From NCBI RefSeq assembly GCF_017874595.1, contig NZ_JAGILA010000001.1, positions 744,001-808,000 on the forward strand: a DNA stretch of 64,000 nt. The letters run 5' to 3'. The first letter of the stretch is position 1; each line of letters opens with the position of its first letter. This document shows, one piece after another, positions 1-8,798 of the stretch. Position numbers and translations under genes: made by a program. Origin of the DNA: Sinorhizobium kostiense (GTDB taxonomy: Bacteria; Pseudomonadota; Alphaproteobacteria; Rhizobiales; Rhizobiaceae). The notes under the pieces were generated by a model that worked only from the letters and a program-made list of their open reading frames with translations, was not told the DNA's origin and did not search any database.

Positions 1-25
1 CGAAGGCGTCCAGACCAAGGGCGCG

Positions 26-1126
26 ATGGCGAGCGACGCGATACTGTCGACCAAGGGCCTCGGCAGGTTCCTTGCCCGGCGGGATGCGCTCGCGATCATG
101 CTGGCCGCCACCCTATGGCTGACGGGAGTTGCGCTGAGGCCGGACTACTGGTGGAACCTCTCCAACACCTTCGCCATCCTTCTCAACTTTACCGAGCTGG
201 CGCTGATCACCATCGGCCTCACCTATGTGATCGCGGCCGGCGACATCGATCTTTCGGTCGGTGCGGTACTGGCGCTTGCGGGCAGTACGGCGGCCTATTT
301 TCTCAAGGTGTTGGGCGCCGATCCGATGACGGCGATCGCGATGGGGCTCGTCGCCGGCATGGCCGCCGGGCTCGTGAACGCCACGCTCACGGTCGGCTTC
401 AAGCTGCCTGCCTTTATCGCCACGCTCGGGATGTTCTATATGGCCCGCGGCCTTGCCGCCTGGTTCGTCGCCGGGCAACAACTGACCGGCTGGAGCGAAA
501 CCTACAATCTCCTCGGTCGCAAGGTGAACGACGTGCTCCTCCATTTCGGACTGGTGCTGCCGCCGGGCCTGCTGCGCAGCGTGGCGGAGGTCGTCAGCAT
601 CCAGACGCTCTGGATGTTCTTCGTCGCGGTGCTCGCCGGTATCGTGCTCGCTTACACGCCGTTCGGGCTGAAGGTCTGCGCCACTGGCGGAAACTTGCGA
701 GCCGCCGCCTATGCCGGCATCAATACCAATCGCGTTCGCTTCCTTTCGCTCATGTTGGCGGCGCTCTGCGCGACGATGGCGGGCCTCATCAACATCGCCT
801 ATTTCCGCAGTTTCAATCCGGTCGCGGGACAGTTCCGCGAACTCGACGCCATTGCCTCGGTGATCATCGGCGGCGGCTCGATCTTCGGCGGCCACGGCAC
901 CATGATCGGCGCACTTGCCGGTGCCGCGGTGATCACGCTGGTCAGGGCGCTCCTGCAACTGAACGTGCAGGGTTTCACCATGCCGCAGCACTGGATCAAC
1001 GTCTTCATCGGCGCCATCCTCATCATTGCCGTGCTGATCGACATATGGGTGCGCCAGGCCAACATCCTCGGCCGCCTGCGAGCCCATCTTGCGGGCGGTG
1101 GCAAGACCAGGAGGAGGAGCTCATGA
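26..1126 (+). CDS. Sugar ABC transporter permease, CUT2 (RbsC-like) family
   Basis: A 366-residue hydrophobic protein that forms the inner-membrane channel of a sugar importer. The family hallmarks are visible: a GDIDLSVGAV-type segment near residue 72, a GFKLPAFIATLGM segment near residue 130, and a C-terminal IIGGGSIFGGHGT loop that contacts the ATPase. About eight to ten membrane segments can be read. The ATG at 26 has only a weak AGGG upstream, and the binding-protein gene expected before it lies outside the window. Its stop overlaps the start of the ATPase gene (ATGA). The substrate cannot be told from sequence; a pentose, hexose or polyol is likely. Confidence 0.9.
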   Translation: MASDAILSTKGLGRFLARRDALAIMLAATLWLTGVALRPDYWWNLSNTFAILLNFTELALITIGLTYVIAAGDIDLSVGAVLALAGSTAAYFLKVLGADPMTAIAMGLVAGMAAGLVNATLTVGFKLPAFIATLGMFYMARGLAAWFVAGQQLTGWSETYNLLGRKVNDVLLHFGLVLPPGLLRSVAEVVSIQTLWMFFVAVLAGIVLAYTPFGLKVCATGGNLRAAAYAGINTNRVRFLSLMLAALCATMAGLINIAYFRSFNPVAGQFRELDAIASVIIGGGSIFGGHGTMIGALAGAAVITLVRALLQLNVQGFTMPQHWINVFIGAILIIAVLIDIWVRQANILGRLRAHLAGGGKTRRRSS

Positions 1127-1914
1127 CCGACGCGCCACTGCCTCGACCGATCGTCGAGATGCGGGGCATCGACAAGGCTTTCGGAGCCGTGCAGGCGCTC
1201 CGCGGCGTCGATCTCGTTCTTTATCCCGGCGAAATTCTTGGCCTCGTCGGCGACAATTCGGCGGGCAAATCGACGCTGATGAAAATCCTGACCGGCGCCT
1301 ATCAGCGCGACGGCGGCGAAATCCTGGTGGCGGGTGAGCCGGTGCAATTCAAGAGCCCGCATGAGAGCCGCGATTCCGGTATCGAGATGATCTATCAGGA
1401 CTTCGCCCTCTGCGGAAACATGGATGTCGGCCAGAACATTTTCCTCGGCCGGTGGCCACTCAAGGGGCCCTTCGTCGATCGCGGAAAGATGTATGCGGAA
1501 GCGGACCGTGTGCTGAAGCGGCTCAAGGTCGACGTGAACTCCGTCTATCAGAAGGTCGAAAGCCTTTCGGGCGGCCGCCAGCAATCGGTGGCGATCGCCC
1601 GCGCCATCTCCTTCGAGCCGCGCGTCGTCATCCTCGACGAGCCGACCGCCAACCTTTCTGCCATGGCGACCGAGCGACTGCTCGAAACCATGCTGGAACT
1701 GAAGAGGCAGGGAGTAGCCCAGATCATCATCTCGCACCGCCTCGTCGACATCTTCGCCGTCGGTGACCGCGTCATGGTGCTGAAGCGCGGCGAATATGTC
1801 GGTGACCGCTACATCAGGAACACCGACGAGCACGAAGTGCTGGAGATCATCGTTTCCGGCACTCGCGAGAGGGCGCTGACTGCGGACGAGGCCGGTGCGC
1901 GCCGGCCCCAATGA
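1123..1914 (+). CDS. Sugar ABC transporter ATP-binding protein, single-NBD CUT2 type
   Basis: A 263-residue ATPase energising the permease encoded just upstream, with which it overlaps by 4 bp. Walker A reads GDNSAGKST, an unusual version of the common GENGAGKST. The signature is LSGGRQQ and Walker B is VVILDEPTAN, followed by the switch His in ISHR. RbsA-type proteins are about 500 residues with two nucleotide-binding domains; this one has a single domain, as in FrcA-like systems, so it probably works as a homodimer. An AGGAGGAG ribosome site lies within the 3' end of the permease gene. Substrate unknown. Confidence 0.9.
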   Translation: MTDAPLPRPIVEMRGIDKAFGAVQALRGVDLVLYPGEILGLVGDNSAGKSTLMKILTGAYQRDGGEILVAGEPVQFKSPHESRDSGIEMIYQDFALCGNMDVGQNIFLGRWPLKGPFVDRGKMYAEADRVLKRLKVDVNSVYQKVESLSGGRQQSVAIARAISFEPRVVILDEPTANLSAMATERLLETMLELKRQGVAQIIISHRLVDIFAVGDRVMVLKRGEYVGDRYIRNTDEHEVLEIIVSGTRERALTADEAGARRPQ

Positions 1915-2074
1915 AACAGCAACCTTTGCCTGCGGCGCTGAAGGACATCCTATCGCCATAATAGTTGAAGAGGCTCCCGATCGTCAGATCGAGCACGATC
2001 TTCGCCGCCCGTCTTGCCATCGAGGCCAATTGCATCCGCAAACCGTCTGCGGATTCGGCGCGGGCAAAATCCCC
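1915..2074. other. Non-coding spacer before mosaic element
   Basis: With the mosaic element at 2075-2177 this makes up the 319-base gap between the ABC ATPase and the glycosyltransferase. I see no convincing gene. A short minus-strand reading frame near 1940-2060 might be a decayed regulator fragment but cannot be identified. Confidence 0.4.
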
Positions 2075-2177
2075 CTACAGGCCGCACGTCTTATCAGGCG
2101 CGCAAAGGTCGCTGTAGCACTTTGAATCGCTGCATGTCTTTCTCGTTAAGTCGAGGTCGGTCCAAGGAGACATGCAG
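2075..2177 (+). repeat. RIME-like intergenic mosaic element, copy 1
   Basis: About 103 bases carrying two imperfect palindromes. The first runs from CTACAG to CTGTAG around a CGTCTTATCAGGCGCG core. The second runs from CTGCATGTCT to AGACATGCAG. The same two-palindrome unit recurs at 3439-3540 (inverted), 27237-27340 and 50571-50674. This matches the published description of Rhizobium-specific intergenic mosaic elements (about 100 bp, two large palindromes). This copy is the most diverged in its second arm. Confidence 0.75.
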
Positions 2178-2233
2178 AAGAACCTGATGATAAGGTTCGC
2201 CGCGACCAAAGCAGATCTGCGAGGTTCAATGCG

Positions 2234-3298
2234 ATGCATCCCATCCAAGACCGCCCCTTTGTCTCCATCATCATCGCCAACTACAATTATGCGCGCTTCC
2301 TGCCACGCGCGATCGAGAGCGCGCTCGACCAACGTTACGGAAACGTCGAGGTGATCGTGGTCGACGACGCGTCGATCGATCATTCGGCCGAAGTCATCGC
2401 TGCCTATAGCAAGCGGATCAAAGCCTGTATGCGGGAGGCGAATGGCGGTCACGCCGCAGCCTTCAACACCGGATTTGCAGCAAGCCGGGGAGCGATTGTG
2501 CTCTTCCTCGATGCCGATGATTATCTCTACCCGAATGCCGTGTCCAAGATCCTGGATCGGTGGGATCGCCATACGGCCCAGATGCAGTCCCGATTGCACA
2601 TCGTCGACGAGTGCGAGCTTGTCAATGACGTCTTTCCGCCTCCCGAGGTGCCCTTCGACTCCGGCGACGTCACCCCGCAATTGTTGCGCCGCGCGCGCTA
2701 CCAGACGACGGTGACCAGCGGACTTGCTTTTGCGCGTTCGGCGCTCGACACGATCATGCCGATACCGGAGCGCGATTTCCGGCAGGGCGCCGATGGCTAT
2801 CTGGTCACGCTGGCGCCGCTTTACGGAGAGGTGAGGTCGATCGACTCCTGCCTGGGCGCCTATCGCTTGCATGGAAACAATCATTCCATATTTGCCGAGA
2901 AGCTCGGACAAAGGGCGCGCTGGCGTGTCGAACACGACTTCAACCGGTTGCAAGCTCTGGCGGATCAGGCGGAGGACCTTGGGTTGGAGGTGCCGCCGGA
3001 CGCCAATCTGCATGATCCTGCGCATATCGAGGAGCGATTGGCTTCCTTATGCGTCGACAGCGACCGGCATCCGATAGCCGAGGACTCCAGACTCGCGCTT
3101 GGTGCCGCCGGTGCCGCCGCCAGCATGGAAATGAATTTCTCCTTGCGCCGTCGCACGATGCTCGCCGCCTGGTTTCTGGCCGTGGGGCTCCTTCCCCGAC
3201 GGATGGCCAAGACAGTCCTGTCATGGAAACTCGTCGCCTCTTCCAGGCCGGCGTTTCTCGCGCGCCTGTCGAAGACGATTCGCTATGTGATGGGGTGA
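2234..3298 (+). CDS. Family 2 glycosyltransferase
   Basis: A 354-residue GT-A fold enzyme expected to transfer a sugar from a nucleotide sugar to an acceptor in the cytoplasm or at the inner membrane. Residues 10-20 (VSIIIANYNYA) open the nucleotide-binding fold, VDDAS follows, and FLDADD near residue 95 supplies the DxD metal ligands. A GADGYL segment near 185 and a RLHGNNHS segment near 217 fit the acceptor side. The C-terminal 60 residues are basic and hydrophobic, suggesting membrane association. It stands alone, with no polysaccharide genes beside it, and mosaic elements flank it on both sides in opposite orientation. Confidence 0.85.
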   Translation: MHPIQDRPFVSIIIANYNYARFLPRAIESALDQRYGNVEVIVVDDASIDHSAEVIAAYSKRIKACMREANGGHAAAFNTGFAASRGAIVLFLDADDYLYPNAVSKILDRWDRHTAQMQSRLHIVDECELVNDVFPPPEVPFDSGDVTPQLLRRARYQTTVTSGLAFARSALDTIMPIPERDFRQGADGYLVTLAPLYGEVRSIDSCLGAYRLHGNNHSIFAEKLGQRARWRVEHDFNRLQALADQAEDLGLEVPPDANLHDPAHIEERLASLCVDSDRHPIAEDSRLALGAAGAAASMEMNFSLRRRTMLAAWFLAVGLLPRRMAKTVLSWKLVASSRPAFLARLSKTIRYVMG

Positions 3299-3401
3299 CG
3301 CGCCACCTAAGTAATTACTAACACACACCTCTCTAAACATCACATGATGTGCTAGATTTAGCCGAGAGCAACGTCGGCTTGTGGAGGAGCCCGATGACGG
3401 T

Positions 3402-3424
3402 CCGACCCGACGGGTCGGTTTTCA
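3402..3424 (+). terminator. Possible rho-independent terminator
   Basis: CCGACC, loop CGACG, GGTCGG, followed by a TTTT run. It lies about 100 bases past the glycosyltransferase stop, so it could end that transcript. The stem is short. Confidence 0.4.
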
Positions 3425-3438
3425 TCGACGTTGCGTTA

Positions 3439-3540
3439 CTGCATGTCTCCTCGAATCGACCTCGATTAGGATAAAGGCATGCAGCAATTCAAAGTGCTAC
3501 AGCGACCTTTGCGCGTCTGACAAGACGCCTGGCGCTGCAG
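3439..3540 (-). repeat. RIME-like intergenic mosaic element, copy 2 (inverted)
   Basis: Both palindromes of the element are present in the opposite order to copy 1. CTGCATGTCTCC comes first, then TACAGCGACCTTTGCGCGTCTGA and a diverged right end with CTGCAG in place of CTGTAG. It lies between the glycosyltransferase and the next transporter operon. Confidence 0.75.
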
Positions 3541-3615
3541 GGTCTCCGCCAGGCCGAATCGGGCGGGACCACCATGAGTGTGGCCCCGCGATGTGCTCGG
3601 ATTGGGAGGTGTCTT

Positions 3616-4875
3616 ATGCTTCGCAAACTGTGTCTCGCTTTGGCTGTCACGGCATCGACGCTGGCAATGGGTGCGTCTGCCTGGGCCGACATAACGATCC
3701 TCGTTCCCTCGGGCAGTGAAGGCGACGGGCTGAGGGCCGCCGCCGCCGACTACGCCAAGCTGAAGGGTACGAAGGTGGAGATCGTGCAGGCGCCCTACGC
3801 CAATGTATTCGAACAGGGCGCCAATGCCGGCGCTACCAAGTCCGGCGTTTTCGATATCATTCTGATGGATGATCCGTGGATACCGTTCTTTGCCGAAAAC
3901 GGGCATCTCGAGGAATTGACGACTTATTTCAAGAATGCCGGCCTGGAAGGGCCGGACGACGACTTCCTTTCGAAGTCCCGGGCGATCTGCCGCAACCCCT
4001 ATAATGAGGGGCCCTATGTCTGCCTTCCCTATGTCGGCAACGCCCAGATGTTCTTCTACGACGCAGCGAAGTTCAAGGAAGTCGGGGTGGAGTCGCCCGA
4101 GACCTGGGACGATGTGCTGAAAGCAGCCAAGGCGCTGACCGAGCAGGGCGGCGGCCGCTATTTCGGCTATGTCTTCCGCGGTGGCCAGGGCAATCCCGTG
4201 GTCGCGGACTTCATGCCGATCTTCTGGTCCTATGGGGCCGACATGTTCGATGAGGGCCGCACCAAGGTGACGATCGACACGCCGGAGGGGGCCGAGGCCA
4301 TGAAGATGTTCATGGCGCTGCGCGACGTGTCGCCGAAGGGCGTCGAAAGCTACAACGCCAACGAAGTTGGCACTGCCATGGCAGCGGGCACCGCGGCATC
4401 CTCGATAAACTGGCCGAACTGGGTGGCGACCTTCGAGGATCCGAGCCAATCGAGGATGGTGGGCAAGATCTCCTACAGCCCCATACCGGACGGCACCGAG
4501 CCGGGCAGTTCGGAAATCGGCCACTGGACGATGGGCATCATGTCGGCTGCCAAGAACAAGCAGGAGGCCTTTGATTTCATGTTGTGGGCGACCTCGCCGG
4601 AGCAGATCAAGATCTCAGCGGAACGTGGCAATCCGCCGGTCAGGCGTTCGGTCTTCACCGACCCCGAAATGACAAAGCAGGAAAAATTCCGCCACTATCC
4701 GGTGCTGATGGAGGCGATCGAGGCATCAACGCCGCGGCCGCGCCATCCGAAGTGGCCCGAGATTGAGAACGCCTTCGGGATCGAGCTTTCCAAGGCGGTC
4801 GCAGGCACGATCAAGCCGGAAGAGGCGCTGAAGAACTCGCAGGCCGCGGTCGAACAGATATCCGGTCTCAAATAG
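3616..4875 (+). CDS. Sugar ABC transporter substrate-binding protein (family 1)
   Basis: A periplasmic receptor of about 419 residues. The ATG at 3616 is preferred over 3574 because GGGAGGT lies at 3604-3610 and it starts a clean signal peptide (MLRKLCLALAVTASTLAMGASAWA, cleaved before DITIL). The mature protein has the usual two-lobe features: a FDIILMDDPWIPFF segment in the N lobe, a YNANEVGTAMAAGTAA segment, and a WPNWV segment lining the cleft. Two permeases and an ATPase follow, making a full CUT1 importer. The ligand is unknown; oligosaccharide or polyol is typical of the family. Confidence 0.88.
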   Translation: MLRKLCLALAVTASTLAMGASAWADITILVPSGSEGDGLRAAAADYAKLKGTKVEIVQAPYANVFEQGANAGATKSGVFDIILMDDPWIPFFAENGHLEELTTYFKNAGLEGPDDDFLSKSRAICRNPYNEGPYVCLPYVGNAQMFFYDAAKFKEVGVESPETWDDVLKAAKALTEQGGGRYFGYVFRGGQGNPVVADFMPIFWSYGADMFDEGRTKVTIDTPEGAEAMKMFMALRDVSPKGVESYNANEVGTAMAAGTAASSINWPNWVATFEDPSQSRMVGKISYSPIPDGTEPGSSEIGHWTMGIMSAAKNKQEAFDFMLWATSPEQIKISAERGNPPVRRSVFTDPEMTKQEKFRHYPVLMEAIEASTPRPRHPKWPEIENAFGIELSKAVAGTIKPEEALKNSQAAVEQISGLK

Positions 4876-4975
4876 CCGCGCGTGTCGGGCGGGGCGTCTG
4901 GCCCCGCTTGTCGCGGCCGCGCCGGAGGTTCCGCGCGGGCGTAGCTGCCAGGCAAGAGGTTCCGTCGGAGGACCA

Positions 4976-5893
4976 ATGCTGAAGAAGGGCAAATCTGCCG
5001 CGCTGTTCGAAATCGGAGGTGGGTTCGAGCATTGGGCGGAGCGCCGGCTGCGCTATCTGATGCTTGCGCCCGCAGTCGTGATCCTCCTGGCGCTGACGAT
5101 CTTTCCGAGCCTCTACATGTTCTATGCCGCGGTCCACAGGATCAGTCCCAATCCGGAACTGCCCTGGCAATTCGTCGGCACCGCCAACTTTGCCCGGCTC
5201 TTTTCCGACGGCCAATTCCACGTGGCTTTGCGCAATACTGCGGTCTTCACGATAATTGCCGTGTCGCTTGAATTCGCTCTCGGCCTCGGGCTGGCGTTGC
5301 TGCTCGACAAATATATCCGGCGGCTCACTTTCCTGAAGACGGTGCTGATGATCCCGATGATGCTGCCGCCAATTGCAGTGGCGATCACCTGGAAGCTCAT
5401 CTATGAACCGCAATTCGGGGTCCTCAACGAAATCATGTACCGCCTCGGCCTGCCCACCCAAGCCTGGGCGGGAGACGTCGACCTGGCGATGCTCTCAATC
5501 ATCGTCGCCGACGTCTGGCAGTGGACGCCGTTCATCTTCCTTCTGATGCTGGCCGGCCTCGCCAGCCTGCCCGTCGAGCCCTACGAGGCAGCCGAGCTCG
5601 ACGGCGCGTCCTCCTGGCGACAATTCTGGGACCTTACCATTCCCTTCCTGAAGCCGGTCATCGCTATCGCGCTCTTGTTGCGCGTCATGGACGCGCTGCG
5701 ACTCTTCGACCTGGTCTTCATCCTGACCGGAGGCGGTCCGGCGGATCGCACAAAGGTGTTGAGCCTCTACATCTATCAGGTCGCATACCGCTTCGCCGAT
5801 CCCGGCTATGCGGCGGCGATATCGCTGTTCGTGCTGTTCGTGACGCTGATCCTCAGCACCTGGTTCATGAAGCGCATGCGATTGGTGGAGTGA
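4976..5893 (+). CDS. Sugar ABC transporter permease (MalF/UgpA-like)
   Basis: A 305-residue protein with six predicted membrane segments. The EAA loop coupling to the ATPase reads EAAELDGASSWRQFWDLTIP near residues 205-225. A GGAGG site at 4967-4971 supports the ATG. It is separated by 100 bases from the binding protein gene and by 1 base from the second permease, so the two permeases are co-translated. The C-terminal VFILTGGGPADRT segment is typical of this subunit. Confidence 0.9.
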   Translation: MLKKGKSAALFEIGGGFEHWAERRLRYLMLAPAVVILLALTIFPSLYMFYAAVHRISPNPELPWQFVGTANFARLFSDGQFHVALRNTAVFTIIAVSLEFALGLGLALLLDKYIRRLTFLKTVLMIPMMLPPIAVAITWKLIYEPQFGVLNEIMYRLGLPTQAWAGDVDLAMLSIIVADVWQWTPFIFLLMLAGLASLPVEPYEAAELDGASSWRQFWDLTIPFLKPVIAIALLLRVMDALRLFDLVFILTGGGPADRTKVLSLYIYQVAYRFADPGYAAAISLFVLFVTLILSTWFMKRMRLVE

Positions 5894-5894
5894 T

Positions 5895-6758
5895 ATGGCG
5901 ACGACGTTGAGAACCCGCAGCCGTAGCCGAGAGACGCTTCTTCGCCTCTCGGCCTATGCGACGATTCTCCTCGCTTTGGTGCTCACGCTCTTTCCCGTCT
6001 ACTGGATCGCGGCGAATTCGTTCAAGTTCGACATCGACATCTTCGCCGTGCCGCCCGAATGGGTCCCGCGCAACCCAACTCTGAAGCATTACGACCAGGC
6101 CTTCATCGAGCGCCCGTTCCTCCGCTACGCGCTGAACAGCTTCCTCGTCGCGATCGGCACGACGGCGATAGCCGTGACGTTCGGCACCATGGCTGGCTAT
6201 GCGCTGGCGCGCTTCAGCTATCCCTGGCAATGGCGCAAGCATGTCTCCTTCTGGATCCTCTCGACGCGCATGATGCCGCCCATCGTCAGCATCATTCCGC
6301 TTTACCTGGCCTTCAACTATTTCGACATGCTGAACACCAAGTCGGCGCTGATCATCGCCTATACGGCCTTCAACCTGCCCTTTGCGACCTGGATGATGAA
6401 GAGCTATTTCCAGGATCTCCCGGTCGAGCTCGAAGAGGCGGCGATCGTCGACGGCGACACGCGCTGGGGGGCATTCCTGCATGTCGCCTTGCCGCTTGCC
6501 CGCCCCGGACTTGCGGCAACTGCGATCTTCTGCCTGATCATCTCCTGGAACGAGTTCCTGCTGTCACTCGTCATCACGCTGACGGAGCAGTCGCAAACGC
6601 TGCCGATCGGCATTGCCGGCCGCGTGACGCAGTACACCACCTATTGGGGCGAAATCAGCGCCGCCGGCTTCATGGCCTGCATCCCGATCGTCATCTTCGC
6701 CTTCATCGTCCAGAAGCATCTCGTCCGAGGCCTCTCCCTCGGCGCCGTCAAGGGTTGA
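5895..6758 (+). CDS. Sugar ABC transporter permease (MalG/UgpE-like)
   Basis: A 287-residue partner of the preceding permease with six membrane segments. The coupling loop is EEAAIVDGDTRWGAFLHVALP near residues 178-198, followed by LIISWNEFLLSLV, the usual MalG-type motif. It starts one base after the previous stop, with GGTGGAG just upstream, and ends five bases before the ATPase start, showing tight operon packing. Confidence 0.9.
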   Translation: MATTLRTRSRSRETLLRLSAYATILLALVLTLFPVYWIAANSFKFDIDIFAVPPEWVPRNPTLKHYDQAFIERPFLRYALNSFLVAIGTTAIAVTFGTMAGYALARFSYPWQWRKHVSFWILSTRMMPPIVSIIPLYLAFNYFDMLNTKSALIIAYTAFNLPFATWMMKSYFQDLPVELEEAAIVDGDTRWGAFLHVALPLARPGLAATAIFCLIISWNEFLLSLVITLTEQSQTLPIGIAGRVTQYTTYWGEISAAGFMACIPIVIFAFIVQKHLVRGLSLGAVKG

Positions 6759-6763
6759 GGCTC

Positions 6764-7837
6764 ATGGCATCCGTCAAGTTCGACAACGTGACCAAGAAGT
6801 TCGGCGACTTCGTCGCCGTCGCCGACGTCAACCTGGAAATCAGGGACAAGGAGTTCCTCGTTCTGCTCGGGCCTTCGGGCTGCGGCAAGACGACGACGAT
6901 GCGCATGGTCGCGGGCCTCGAAGAACCGACGTCCGGCGACATCTACATCGACTCCGATCGTATCAACGACGTCCTGCCGAAATATCGGGACGTGGCGATG
7001 GTCTTCCAATCCTACGCGCTCTATCCGCACCTGACCGTCGAAGACAACATCGGCTACCCCCTGAAGATCCGCAAAGTGCCGCCTGACGAATACAAGCGTC
7101 GCATCCTCGAGGTGGCGCGGCGCGTCGAGCTCGACACCATGCTGAAGCGCCTGCCCAAGGAGCTTTCGGGCGGCCAGCGCCAGCGGGTGGCGCTCGCCCG
7201 CGCCATAGTGCGCACCCCGCGGGTCTTCCTGATGGACGAGCCGCTCTCCAATCTCGACGCGAAGCTCAGGACACAGATGCGGGCGGAGTTGAAGCACCTG
7301 CAGCACGAGTTGCAGGTGACCACGATCTATGTGACGCACGACCAGATCGAGGCGATGACGCTCGCCCACCGCGTTGCGGTGATGAACAGGGGCGTGATCG
7401 AGCAGCTTGGGACGCCGCGGGAGATCTACAACGACCCGCGCACGCTTTTCGTCGCCGGGTTCATCGGTTCGCCGTCGATGAACCTCATTCCCGGCGAAGC
7501 GAAGGACGGGGTGTTCGCCAGCGCGGGTCTGAGGGTCGAGGGTGCCGGCCACGTCAATGTCAGGCTTGCCGTGCTCGGCGTGCGCCCGGAAGACGTCCAC
7601 GTCGCCGGCCCCGAGGATAAAGATATCAATCTGGTGGCGCCGATCTATTCGGTGGAGCTCACCGGCGAGAACACGCTCGTCAATCTGCAACTCGGCGGGC
7701 AACTACTGACGCTGCGCGCCGACAAGAATTTCGCCGGCGCGATAGATCAGCGGGTCGGCGTCCGGATTGCCGAGGATCGCATGTTCCTGTTCGATGCGGA
7801 GACCGAGCAACGTGTGGATTTCCAGCCGGATAGCTAA
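6764..7837 (+). CDS. ABC transporter ATP-binding protein (MalK/UgpC-like)
   Basis: A 357-residue ATPase of the CUT1 type. Walker A is GPSGCGKTT, the signature is LSGGQRQRVALARAI, Walker B is VFLMDEPLSNLDAKL, and the switch His lies in YVTHDQ. The C-terminal third is a TOBE/MalK regulatory domain (AVLGVRPEDVHV and following). The ATG at 6764 follows TTGAGG. It is the last gene of the 3616-7837 transporter operon. A second, separate UgpC-like ATPase is present at 49501. Confidence 0.92.
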   Translation: MASVKFDNVTKKFGDFVAVADVNLEIRDKEFLVLLGPSGCGKTTTMRMVAGLEEPTSGDIYIDSDRINDVLPKYRDVAMVFQSYALYPHLTVEDNIGYPLKIRKVPPDEYKRRILEVARRVELDTMLKRLPKELSGGQRQRVALARAIVRTPRVFLMDEPLSNLDAKLRTQMRAELKHLQHELQVTTIYVTHDQIEAMTLAHRVAVMNRGVIEQLGTPREIYNDPRTLFVAGFIGSPSMNLIPGEAKDGVFASAGLRVEGAGHVNVRLAVLGVRPEDVHVAGPEDKDINLVAPIYSVELTGENTLVNLQLGGQLLTLRADKNFAGAIDQRVGVRIAEDRMFLFDAETEQRVDFQPDS

Positions 7838-7874
7838 GGCGCCGGGTGCCTGTCGCTTGCGCCCGGCGGCAAAC

Positions 7875-8021
7875 TCCTCCCCAACCCCTCCCGACAAGCG
7901 GGAGGCGCTACATTGCCGCGCCCTTCGCACACTGCCATTGTTCCAATCACTTGTGGATCCGTCGACAGGGGCGAGGCGGTGCTGCGGCGGAGCCCCTCCG
8001 CCGGAGGGGGTGGGGAGGGGT
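7875..8021. repeat. C-rich/G-rich inverted repeat, REP-like
   Basis: A CTCCTCCCCAACCCCTCCC block at 7875-7893 is mirrored by GGAGGGGGTGGGGAGGGG at about 8003-8020, with smaller hairpins between them (CCCTCCGCCGGAGGG). It lies in the gap between the transporter ATPase and the SUMF1 gene and overlaps the only plausible start of the latter. Confidence 0.5.
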
Positions 8022-8798
8022 TTCGCCTTTCGCCCGAAACCCACTTGCACACGAGCAGCGGCGATCGCTCTCCTCTTGGCTTCCCGGGCGCTCGCCGGCG
8101 ACACCGGCCCAATCGCCGGCAATCCGCTGATAGAAATCCCCGCCGGCACCTTCATCTTCGGCCGCGACGACGGCCCTGAGAACGAGCGCCCCCGTCGCGT
8201 CGTCGAGGGCCGCGCCTTTGCCATCAACCGCACCGAGATCACCAACCGGCAATATGCAAGCTTCGTCGAGCAGACCGGACGCCGTCCCGCCTTTTATGCC
8301 GGCCACCCGGTCCTGGGCCTCGACGATCGACCGGCCGTCGGCGTCAGCTGGGCCGACGCCGACGCCTTTTGCCGGCATCATGGCCTGACGCTGCCGACGG
8401 AAAAGCAATATGAGCGGGCCGCGCGGGGGACGAAGGGCAACGGCTTTCCTTGGGGCGACATGCCGCGCGACGACATGCGCGCCAATGGCGGCGCCGATCG
8501 CTGCTGCGGCGGCGATGACCGCGACGGCTATTTGGTGACCGCGCCGGCCGATTCCTTTGCAGCGGGTGCGAGCAGGGAGGGGGTGCTCAACCTCGTCGGC
8601 AATGTCTGGGAATGGACGAGCGATGTCTATGCGCCCTATGCGGAAGGATCCGCAACGGGCGGGGATTATCGCGTGCTTCGGGGCGGCTCCTGGAACAGCG
8701 ACCCGCGCCATCTGACGACGACCTATCGTCTCGCCTATGATCCCGAATTCCGTTTTGCAGCCAATGGCGGCTTTCGATGCGTGCGCTCTTTGCCCTGA
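8010..8798 (+). CDS. SUMF1/formylglycine-generating-enzyme-fold protein, probably exported
   Basis: About 262 residues if the GTG at 8010 is used. That start gives a basic N-terminus, a hydrophobic AAAIALLLASRALA stretch and a likely signal cleavage, but the G-rich sequence before it is poorly placed as a ribosome site. Family motifs include IPAGTFIFGRD, RTEITNRQYASFV, GVSWADADAFC, LPTEKQYERAARG, GNVWEWTSDVY and RGGSW. The two active-site cysteines of true formylglycine-generating enzymes are not seen after RGGSW, so sulfatase activation is unlikely. The 3' end overlaps the next gene by 22 bases, implying co-translation. Confidence 0.75.
   Translation: MGRGFAFRPKPTCTRAAAIALLLASRALAGDTGPIAGNPLIEIPAGTFIFGRDDGPENERPRRVVEGRAFAINRTEITNRQYASFVEQTGRRPAFYAGHPVLGLDDRPAVGVSWADADAFCRHHGLTLPTEKQYERAARGTKGNGFPWGDMPRDDMRANGGADRCCGGDDRDGYLVTAPADSFAAGASREGVLNLVGNVWEWTSDVYAPYAEGSATGGDYRVLRGGSWNSDPRHLTTTYRLAYDPEFRFAANGGFRCVRSLP

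Noticed and set aside
1940-2060. Possible decayed regulator fragment on the minus strand
   Set aside because: A short stretch resembles the C-terminus of a DNA-binding regulator only faintly, with no start, domain or context to support it.
7767-8009. Upstream extension of the SUMF1-domain gene into the transporter ATPase gene
   Set aside because: It would overlap the ATPase gene and translate a GC-rich inverted repeat; the signal-peptide-like segment starts only after 8010.
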